From an uncultured Eubacteriaceae bacterium (GTDB lineage: Bacteria; Bacillota; Clostridia; Eubacteriales; Eubacteriaceae), in contig CANRHG010000139.1 in the NCBI GenBank assembly GCA_947630385.1, positions 1 to 5,033 on the forward strand: a stretch of 5,033 nt of DNA, in the 5' to 3' direction. Every line of letters begins with the position of its first letter. Positions within the stretch are counted from its first letter, which is position 1. Below, piece by piece: positions 1 to 4,481 of this stretch. Position numbers and translations under genes: made by a program. The notes beneath the pieces were generated by a model. The model worked only from the letters and a program-made list of their open reading frames with translations. It did not search any database and had not been told where the DNA came from.

Positions 1-585
1 ATCGCGTTTAAATACAACGCCCGGACGTTCCGCAAGGAAAAAGTAAAAAATAAACTGGCGCTCCAGAAGGAACTGGGCCTTGCCGAAGAAGCCGGGCTTG
101 AGGTCGAGCGCGGCATTCTCACAGACGAGACCCAGCTCACTTCCCACCCGGACATCTACGCGGCCGGCGACTGTACGGAGACCAAAGACGTCTCGGGCGG
201 GCCTAGGCGAAACATCGCCGTGCTCCCGAACGCTTACATGCAGGGAAAATGCGCCGGAACGGCCATGGCGGGCTCGGTGAGTCTACCGGAAGCCTACTTC
301 CCGCTCAACTCGATGGGCATGATGGGCCTATACCTGCTTACGGCCGGAACGTACACGGGTGAGCCGATCATCATCGAAGACGACGAGGGCTACAAAGAGT
401 TTTACGTCGACGACGGAAAACTACGGGGCTACATTATCATCGGGACCTGCCAACGCGCCGGGATCTACACGGACCTGATCCGAACCGGTACGCCCCTGTC
501 CGAAGTCGAAGGGATCTTACAGCAGGCGGGGCTTAAGTTTTACGATAAAGATAAGCGAAAGAACATTCTAGCGAGGCCACACTGA
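1..585 (+). CDS. NAD(P)/FAD-dependent oxidoreductase, C-terminal part (5' end outside window)
   Basis: The frame is open from base 1 and gives 194 residues before TGA at 583-585; the N-terminal Rossmann domains are missing. Visible residues 47-60 (TSHPDIYAAGDCTE) are the classic second FAD-contact motif of pyridine-nucleotide-disulfide oxidoreductases, with Gly56-Asp57 binding the flavin. It is preceded by the usual 'GLEVERGILTDE' strand. After the motif come 'VLPNAYMQG' and 'FPLNSMGMMGLYLLTAGTYTG', then a small beta-rich C-terminal domain (about 120-180) ending in 'RAGIYTDLIRTGTPL', as in oxidoreductases encoded beside glutamate-synthase-like GXGXG proteins. By family knowledge it would pass electrons between NAD(P)H and a partner Fe-S/FMN subunit in the cytoplasm; the partner is inferred from context. 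Residues 4-24 are unusually Lys-rich for the stretch just before this motif. The gene overlaps the next one by one base. Confidence 0.88.
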   Translation: MAFKYNARTFRKEKVKNKLALQKELGLAEEAGLEVERGILTDETQLTSHPDIYAAGDCTETKDVSGGPRRNIAVLPNAYMQGKCAGTAMAGSVSLPEAYFPLNSMGMMGLYLLTAGTYTGEPIIIEDDEGYKEFYVDDGKLRGYIIIGTCQRAGIYTDLIRTGTPLSEVEGILQQAGLKFYDKDKRKNILARPH

Positions 586-587
586 TG
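573..587 (+). promoter_or_regulatory. Shine-Dalgarno and TGATG coupling junction, oxidoreductase to GXGXG protein
   Basis: The oxidoreductase stop TGA (583-585) shares its last base with the ATG (585-587) of the next gene. A GAGG at 573-576 lies 8 nt before the ATG and supports this start. It is the only one of the three TGATG junctions in this operon with a recognisable Shine-Dalgarno element. Confidence 0.7.
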
Positions 588-1307
588 CGAATCAACGCCA
601 AAGATAAATACTATACGGAGCTAAACAAGCAGGTCAAACACTCGGTCGACAATCTCGTTCAAATCGACAACTGCCTGGGCCAGCGCTATATCGGGACGGG
701 CGTTAAGGGAAAACAGCTCGTCATCAACGGAACGCCCGGAAACGCGCTCGGGGCCTACCTCTCGGGGTCGTCGATCACGGTCTACGGCAACGTCCAGGAC
801 GCCGTGGGGGATACGATGGACTCGGGAGACATCATCGTGCACGGAAGCGGTGGCGATACGGTCGGTTACGGGATGCGCGGGGGCTCGATCTACATCAGGG
901 ACCACGCGGGTTACCGCATCGGCATCCACATGAAAGAATACAAGGACAAAAAACCCGTCATCGTCATCGGCGGCTCGGCCGGAAGCTTCCTCGGAGAGTA
1001 CCAGGCCGGCGGGACAATCATCGTGCTCGGGCTCGACCGGGACGAGGGCGTTCCCTGCGGGAGCTATCTCGGGACCGGCATGCACGGAAACGCCCAGACC
1101 TTCCTGCGCTGCGAGGAAGAGCCGGAAGTCAACGAGTTTTTGGAAGTGGAAAAACTAACGGGAGAGGGACTTGCGCCGATCCTCGAATATCTCAAGCGCT
1201 ACGCCGATCTGTTTGACATCTCGCTTCAAAAGATCACCGAAAAGCCGTTCTGGAAGATCAGCCCCGGGGACAAAAACCCCTTTGATTCACTTTATACGCC
1301 GTACTGA
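585..1307 (+). CDS. Stand-alone GXGXG (glutamate synthase alpha-domain-like) protein
   Basis: A 240-residue protein built mainly from glycine-punctuated repeats of about 19-20 residues between roughly 45 and 150: Gly49/52/56/61, Gly68/75/81, Gly87/90/94/99, Gly109/113, and Gly129/133/137/142. This pattern marks the right-handed beta-helix that forms the C-terminal domain of the glutamate synthase large subunit (GltB) and also occurs as separate subunits such as GlxC and FwdC/FmdC. The domain is structural and carries no catalytic residues; it normally packs between amidotransferase and synthase domains. Residues 150-240 form an extra tail with a probable helix (about 170-205). Its place between an FAD oxidoreductase and a glutamine-synthetase-family gene fits a split glutamate-synthase-like complex whose amidotransferase and FMN subunits would lie upstream of the window. 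It overlaps both neighbours by one base. The fold is well supported, the exact complex is not. Confidence 0.88.
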   Translation: MRINAKDKYYTELNKQVKHSVDNLVQIDNCLGQRYIGTGVKGKQLVINGTPGNALGAYLSGSSITVYGNVQDAVGDTMDSGDIIVHGSGGDTVGYGMRGGSIYIRDHAGYRIGIHMKEYKDKKPVIVIGGSAGSFLGEYQAGGTIIVLGLDRDEGVPCGSYLGTGMHGNAQTFLRCEEEPEVNEFLEVEKLTGEGLAPILEYLKRYADLFDISLQKITEKPFWKISPGDKNPFDSLYTPY

Positions 1308-1309
1308 TG
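1305..1309 (+). promoter_or_regulatory. TGATG coupling junction, GXGXG protein to GS-family protein
   Basis: Stop TGA (1305-1307) and start ATG (1307-1309) share one base. The 20 bases upstream contain no purine-rich Shine-Dalgarno sequence, so translation of the glutamine-synthetase-family gene probably depends on ribosomes that finish the upstream gene and reinitiate. The overlap is directly visible; reinitiation is inferred. Confidence 0.6.
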
Positions 1310-2554
1310 GATAAAAACGTTTTAGATACGCTCGCCTTTATCGAAGAAAACGACATCCGCTTTATAAAACTGCAGTTTACGGACCTGTTCGGCCACAACC
1401 GCAGCCTTTCGGTCTCCTATCCGGCCTTTGAAAACGCCCTTAAAGGCGGGCTCTATTTTAAGGTCTCCGAGGTCCCGGGCTTCGGGAGCAGCAGTACCGA
1501 GCTCGTGCTCGTGCCCGAACCGGGGAGCCTGCTCCTACTCCCCTTTAGGCCCCACCCGGGAGGCGTGGCCCGCGTTATCTGTGAGGTCAAAACGCCCGAG
1601 GGGGAGCTCTTTAAGGGAGACCCCCGACAGATCCTCAAAGAGGCGCAAAAAAAAGCCCACGAGCAGGGCTATGAGTTCTGTTTCGGGGCTAAGATCGAGT
1701 TTTACCTGTTTGAGCAGGACGAAAACGGGGAGCCGACGACAAGACCCGTCGACAGCGCCGGCTACTACGACGTCTCACCCTTAGATAAGGGGGAAGATAC
1801 GCGTAGGGAGATCATCCTAACGCTCGACGAGATGGGGATCTCGGTCAACTCGTCCCACCACGAGGCCGGGACTGGCCAGCACGAGATCGAGATCAAGTGC
1901 ACCGATCCGGTCGAATGCGCCGACCAGATCCAGACCTTTAAGACGGTCGTAAAGACGATCGCCGGGCGAAACGGCCTGCACGCGACGTTCATGCCAAAGC
2001 CCTTAGATACACAGCCCGGAAGCGGGATGCACGTGATGGTCACGGCCTTTAAGGACGGCAAAAACGCTTTTACAAAGGACGGGGAGTTGTCGAAGACCGC
2101 CCTTAATTTTGCCGGCGGGATCTTTAAAAACCTCCCGCTGCTTTCGGCGATCTTTAACCCCACCGTCAACAGCTACAAACGCCTCGAAGACTCCTTTAGC
2201 GGAGAGCTCACCTGGCGTCCGGGAAGCGACGACGCGGCCATCCGCGCCCCGCACACGCAGCGCGAGGGCCTGCTCTTACTCAGGACCCCGGACGGGGCGG
2301 CCAACCCCTACCTGCTTTTTGCGCTGATGTTGATCTTCGGCTTAGAGGGGATCGATGAGGGGGCAGATCCCGAAGGGATTCGTATCACGCTTCCAAAAGA
2401 TCTGGACGAAGCCTTAAAACTGCTTAGAGGGGCCGATCTTCCCCTGCCCGAAGAAGGCCTTAAAGCCTATATCAGCGAAAAACAAAAAGAGTACGAGCGC
2501 TACCGCAGGACCGTACACGACTGGGAACTGCGCGAGTACTTAAAACGCTACTGA
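1307..2554 (+). CDS. Glutamine synthetase family protein with a degenerate active site
   Basis: 415 residues, slightly shorter than ordinary type I glutamine synthetases (about 440-470). The N-terminal beta-grasp domain spans about 1-95 and the catalytic domain about 100-415. Family landmarks are clear: EFYLF (131-135), SHHEAGTGQHEIE (183-195), FMPKPL (228-233), GSGMH (238-242), NPTVNSYKRL (284-293), NPYL (333-336) and the closing WELREYL. The n1 metal ligands are kept (Glu131, Glu186, Glu193), as are His242 (equivalent to His269), Arg292 (Arg321), Arg313 (Arg344) and Arg326 (Arg359). By eye alignment to Salmonella GlnA, however, Asp50 of the DGSS motif is Lys52, Glu129 is Lys129, Glu357 is Leu324, the YEAP flap Glu327 is lost in 'EDSFSGEL', and Arg339 of NRS is replaced by Ser-Asp-Asp (307-309). 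Ammonium binding and the n2 metal site should therefore be impaired. It could be a regulatory pseudoenzyme or a GS-fold enzyme with another substrate. Family membership is sure, ordinary glutamine synthesis is doubtful. Confidence 0.92.
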   Translation: MDKNVLDTLAFIEENDIRFIKLQFTDLFGHNRSLSVSYPAFENALKGGLYFKVSEVPGFGSSSTELVLVPEPGSLLLLPFRPHPGGVARVICEVKTPEGELFKGDPRQILKEAQKKAHEQGYEFCFGAKIEFYLFEQDENGEPTTRPVDSAGYYDVSPLDKGEDTRREIILTLDEMGISVNSSHHEAGTGQHEIEIKCTDPVECADQIQTFKTVVKTIAGRNGLHATFMPKPLDTQPGSGMHVMVTAFKDGKNAFTKDGELSKTALNFAGGIFKNLPLLSAIFNPTVNSYKRLEDSFSGELTWRPGSDDAAIRAPHTQREGLLLLRTPDGAANPYLLFALMLIFGLEGIDEGADPEGIRITLPKDLDEALKLLRGADLPLPEEGLKAYISEKQKEYERYRRTVHDWELREYLKRY

Positions 2555-2556
2555 TG
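2552..2556 (+). promoter_or_regulatory. TGATG coupling junction, GS-family protein to ANTAR protein
   Basis: Stop TGA (2552-2554) and start ATG (2554-2556) share one base, the same arrangement as the two upstream junctions. No convincing Shine-Dalgarno sequence precedes the ATG, so synthesis of the ANTAR protein is probably tied to completion of the glutamine-synthetase-family protein. Confidence 0.6.
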
Positions 2557-3114
2557 CAAAAGCTTTTAATCGTCTCCGACAAAAACACCGCCGCGATCGC
2601 CGAGCTCCTACGCCCGTTTTACGAGCGCTGCGTGAGTGCCCACTCGGCCAGCAGTGCCAGGCGAAAAGCCGGCGAAGGCGACTTCGATCTGGCCGTGATC
2701 AACGCGCCCGTGGCCGGAGCCAGCGAGGCTGAGCTCGCGCTCGACTTCCTCGAACAGGGGATCGCCAACGTCATCCTCCTACTAAAACCCCAGGGAAAGG
2801 AACTCATCGAGCGAAAATTAATCGACGCGCCGGTTTTTATCCTAGATAAACCCCTAAGCAAAGAGTTACTCGTACGGACCGTGCGCTACATGCAAAACCG
2901 GGACCGCAGGGAGGAGCGGATCGTGCGGCAGAACAAAAAGCTTCGGGGAAAACTCGATGCGAGCCGGGATATCTTTCGCGCCAAACTCCTGTTGATGCAA
3001 AACCTGTCCATGAGCGAAGACGAAGCCCACAAATACCTGATGAGAACGGCGATGGACCAACAAAAAACGCCCGAGATGGCTGCAAAAGCCATCATCGGGC
3101 TGTACGGGTCTTAG
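2554..3114 (+). CDS. ANTAR-domain RNA-binding antiterminator with degenerate receiver domain
   Basis: 186 residues. Positions 1-110 look like a CheY-type receiver: first strand KLLIVSD (3-9), a strand FDLAVIN (44-50), and the conserved Lys99-Pro100 at the end of strand five. The usual phospho-acceptor Asp is Asn50 and the acidic pair after strand one is reduced to Ser8-Asp9, so normal phosphorylation is unlikely. A charged helix likely to form a coiled coil (about 111-142) leads into an ANTAR domain (about 140-183): 'AKLLLMQNLSMSEDEAHKYL' (143-162), then Ala166, Met175-Ala176 and Ile180-Ile181. ANTAR proteins bind paired RNA hairpins and prevent transcription termination. Relatives encoded beside glnA in clostridia (for example NitR of Clostridium acetobutylicum) are linked to nitrogen control. 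It is the last gene of the left operon; any target RNA leader would lie upstream of the window. The ANTAR call is firm, the lack of phosphorylation is inferred from residues. Confidence 0.9.
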   Translation: MQKLLIVSDKNTAAIAELLRPFYERCVSAHSASSARRKAGEGDFDLAVINAPVAGASEAELALDFLEQGIANVILLLKPQGKELIERKLIDAPVFILDKPLSKELLVRTVRYMQNRDRREERIVRQNKKLRGKLDASRDIFRAKLLLMQNLSMSEDEAHKYLMRTAMDQQKTPEMAAKAIIGLYGS

Positions 3115-3532
3115 ATCCCGCTTTCTTCAAAATCACAAATACGCGCAACTTTCGGTCGAAAGTGACGGACAGGTATTCTTCCACGAGGCACTTGGCCAGT
3201 TCGATACCGATGACCTGCGAGCCCATCGTGATGATGTTGGCGTTGTTCGAAAGCTCGGCGCGCTGGGCCTGGTAGACGTCGTGGATGCAGGCGGCGTAAG
3301 CGCCTTTTACTTTGTTGGCGGCAATCGAGACACCGATGCCGGTCCCACAAACGAGGATCCCACGGTCGTACTCACCGGCGGCGACGGCTTTGGCCACGTC
3401 GATGGCGGTATTGGCATAAATCGGGTCGTCGCTTCCAAAGTCTTTGACTTCATAGCCGAGAGACTTTGTAAACTCAATTAAGTCTTTTTTAAACTGTGTT
3501 GCGTTCGGATCGCAACCAAAAGCTATTTTCAT
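3092..3532 (-). CDS. Divergent RpiB/LacA/LacB-family sugar-phosphate isomerase, C-terminus probably frameshifted
   Basis: As read, 146 residues starting at ATG 3530-3532, with GGAG at 3538-3541 five bases upstream. Family marks are GCD (6-8), DFGSDDPIYANTA (31-43), CGTGIGVSIAANK (62-74, Cys62 being the expected catalytic base) and LSNNANIITMG (94-104). Unlike canonical RpiB, the His after GCD is Pro9 and the His of the HNDxN motif is Ser95, so the substrate may not be ribose 5-phosphate. From memory, the GCDPNA/DPIYAN pattern occurs in a branch that may include tetrulose-phosphate isomerases; this is uncertain. After Arg127 the frame gives an uncharacteristic basic tail ending at 3092. The -1 frame from 3152 reads KVARICDFEESGI and stops at 3111-3113, which looks like a genuine RpiB C-terminus (about 140 residues in total). 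As read, the gene overlaps the convergent ANTAR gene by 23 bp; restored, by 4 bp. Its start overlaps the upstream stop (ATGA). Confidence 0.85.
   Translation of the reverse strand: MKIAFGCDPNATQFKKDLIEFTKSLGYEVKDFGSDDPIYANTAIDVAKAVAAGEYDRGILVCGTGIGVSIAANKVKGAYAACIHDVYQAQRAELSNNANIITMGSQVIGIELAKCLVEEYLSVTFDRKLRVFVILKKAGSKTRTAR
3105..3120. other. Tail-to-tail junction of two convergent operons without a clear terminator
   Basis: The ANTAR gene stops with TAG at 3112-3114. The restored isomerase frame stops with TAA on the opposite strand at 3111-3113, so the stops interlock in TTAG. The only dyad here is a 4-bp CGGG/CCCG stem (3105-3108 with 3117-3120) around an 8-base loop, followed by a broken T-rich stretch. 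That is too weak to call a Rho-independent terminator with confidence. Confidence 0.45.
3150..3152 (-). other. Probable frameshift point in the divergent isomerase gene
   Basis: On the minus strand the sequence reads CGA AAG in the annotated frame. Adding one A to the AAA run, or slipping back one base, gives CGA AAA GTT and continues as Arg-Lys-Val-Ala-Arg-Ile-Cys-Asp-Phe-Glu to a TAA at 3111. A longer deletion of 3n+1 bases is equally compatible, because relatives often have a few more residues between 'TFD' and 'KV'. Whether this is a sequencing/assembly error or a real mutation cannot be decided here. Confidence 0.6.
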
Positions 3533-3696
3533 GTGTTCTCCGTAAATTGTTTTCTCAGACGCTCCTTGTCTTTTTCCTGGACGATGTAATTTCTCAGAGC
3601 GATCTTTACTTTCTGCGGCGCGTCGCTTTTGACGCCGATCGCTTTTCCTTCTTCCGTATAAACCAGATATTTTTTATACTCTTCAAGATCGATCAC
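3529..3696 (-). CDS. Small hypothetical protein (55 residues, GTG start)
   Basis: I do not recognise this protein. The GTG at 3694-3696 is chosen because GAGG (bases 3703-3706, minus strand) sits six bases upstream. The first ATG in frame (3757-3759) would give 76 residues but would run 77 bp into the upstream membrane-protein gene and start with an unlikely Cys/basic segment. The 55 residues begin with IDLEEYKKYLVYTEEGKAIG, have a short beta-like part, then 'DAPQKVKIALRNYI' and a highly charged helix (KDKERLRKQ) near the end. There is no signal peptide or membrane segment, so it should be cytoplasmic. It overlaps the upstream gene by 14 bp and the downstream isomerase by 4 bp (ATGA), and its overlap-coupled place inside a sugar-phosphate operon argues that it is a real gene. 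No function is proposed. Confidence 0.68.
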   Translation of the reverse strand: MIDLEEYKKYLVYTEEGKAIGVKSDAPQKVKIALRNYIVQEKDKERLRKQFTENT

Positions 3697-4051
3697 GTTG
3701 GACCTCACTCCTTTTTTGAACGCCTTTAAAATAAATGATCGCACACAACAGGACGGCAAAATCGACGACGATCGTACCGACGGGGGCGCTGTAGCTCATG
3801 AAAAAGACGAGATAACCCACGAGTAACACCGCCCAGGCCAGAATTTTCAGTATTTTTGGATCTTTAACAAAAAGCCCGCCAAGACCCGCGGCAATCGAGA
3901 CCGCCGCGAGGATGTAGACAAAAACGGGGGCAAAGGCCGGGAAAAACGAGTCCGTAAAAAAGGAGGTTCCTCCCATAAAGAGCGACAAAAACACCGCCAG
4001 ACCGTAGACGATCAAAGCGCCTGAAACGGGCTTAAAAAGCTTAGTCATCAT
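3683..4051 (-). CDS. Small integral membrane protein with four predicted helices
   Basis: 122 residues of strongly hydrophobic composition. Four segments look membrane-spanning: about 9-27, 38-61, 67-86 and 91-109, joined by short loops. The second and third are linked by a KDPK turn (63-66). The N-terminus (MMTKLFKP) and C-terminus (KGVQKRSEVQRDRS) are both basic, so both ends are likely cytoplasmic by the positive-inside rule. I recognise no transporter or enzyme motif, and no charged catalytic residues lie in the helices apart from Asp97 in the fourth. The start may be either of two adjacent ATGs (4049-4051 or 4046-4048). Neither has a clear Shine-Dalgarno site and both overlap the 3' end of rpiB (by 11 or 8 bp), pointing to translational coupling. 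Context suggests a link with sugar-phosphate metabolism, but the function is unknown. Confidence 0.78.
   Translation of the reverse strand: MMTKLFKPVSGALIVYGLAVFLSLFMGGTSFFTDSFFPAFAPVFVYILAAVSIAAGLGGLFVKDPKILKILAWAVLLVGYLVFFMSYSAPVGTIVVDFAVLLCAIIYFKGVQKRSEVQRDRS
3703..3706 (-). promoter_or_regulatory. Shine-Dalgarno site that sets the GTG start of the 55-residue protein
   Basis: GAGG on the minus strand lies six bases before GTG 3694-3696. A second purine-rich element, GGAG at 3708-3711, is 11 bases away. Both lie inside the 3' end of the upstream membrane-protein gene. No comparable site precedes the in-frame ATG at 3757-3759. Confidence 0.6.
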
Positions 4052-4481
4052 AATCCGGCTCGAACATCTTTATGCGTTTGATGTGGCGTTCTTCACCGGA
4101 AAATTTCGTAGTCAAAAAGATTCTTGCGATGCGTTTGGCCAGTTCCGGCCCGATGATGCGTCCACCCATGGCCATGCAGTTGGTATCGTTGTGGAGCCTG
4201 GTGAACTCCGCGCTGTAGCAGTCCGACAGCAGGGCGCAGCGTATCCCGTGCATCTTGTTGGCCGCGATCGACATACCGATCCCGGTCCCGCAGATGAGGA
4301 CCGCGAAATCGGCTTCGCCCGAGAGGACCTTATCGCAGGCCGCTTTGGCCTTGTCGGGATAGTCCGTCCTTTCCCCGTGGCAGCCACAGTCGAGGTATTC
4401 GATGTGTTCTTCCTCTAACATTTCCTTGACGGCCTGCATGAGTTCGTATCCGCCGTGGTCGCATCCCAGTGCTACTTTCAT
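4041..4481 (-). CDS. rpiB: Ribose-5-phosphate isomerase B
   Basis: 146 residues, the usual RpiB length. It interconverts ribose 5-phosphate and ribulose 5-phosphate in the cytoplasm, in the non-oxidative pentose phosphate pathway. The signature residues are all present: GCDHGG (6-11) with Asp8-His9, LICGTGIGMSIAANK (62-76) with catalytic base Cys64 (Cys66 in E. coli RpiB), and RLHNDTNCMAMGGR (95-108) with ring-opening His97 (His99 in E. coli). A basic C-terminal stretch HIKRIK (132-137) matches the phosphate-binding region. The start ATG (4479-4481) overlaps the stop of the upstream transketolase gene as ATGA, with AGGA at 4488-4491 six bases upstream. It overlaps the following membrane-protein gene. 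A close allose-6-phosphate-type activity cannot be excluded, but the residues favour the standard assignment. Confidence 0.9.
   Translation of the reverse strand: MKVALGCDHGGYELMQAVKEMLEEEHIEYLDCGCHGERTDYPDKAKAACDKVLSGEADFAVLICGTGIGMSIAANKMHGIRCALLSDCYSAEFTRLHNDTNCMAMGGRIIGPELAKRIARIFLTTKFSGEERHIKRIKMFEPDYDD

Noticed and set aside
80..280. Plus-strand frame of 66 codons at the left edge
   Set aside because: It is a shifted reading of the oxidoreductase gene, rich in Arg/Ser/Pro/Thr, with no supporting feature.
621..1085. Long open frame of 154 codons on the minus strand inside the GXGXG gene
   Set aside because: It lies wholly opposite a well-supported gene, has an Asp/Val/Arg-biased composition typical of the antisense of Gly-rich coding DNA, and shows no recognisable domain or Shine-Dalgarno site.
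3105..3125. Rho-independent terminator between the convergent operons
   Set aside because: The stem is only four base pairs with an eight-base loop and the following T tract is interrupted; kept only as a note on the junction.
3146..3156. Programmed -1 ribosomal frameshift at CGA AAG in the divergent isomerase gene
   Set aside because: A back-slip would reach the better C-terminus, but there is no classical slippery heptamer and I see no clear stimulatory hairpin or upstream Shine-Dalgarno; an indel is simpler.
3529..3759. Longer 76-residue version of the small protein starting at the ATG 3757-3759
   Set aside because: It would overlap the membrane-protein gene by 77 bp, has no Shine-Dalgarno site, and its extra N-terminus looks non-protein-like; the GTG at 3694-3696 with GAGG is better.
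4083..4418. Open plus-strand frame of 111 codons opposite rpiB
   Set aside because: It is antisense to a canonical enzyme gene with all active-site motifs and has no family resemblance of its own.
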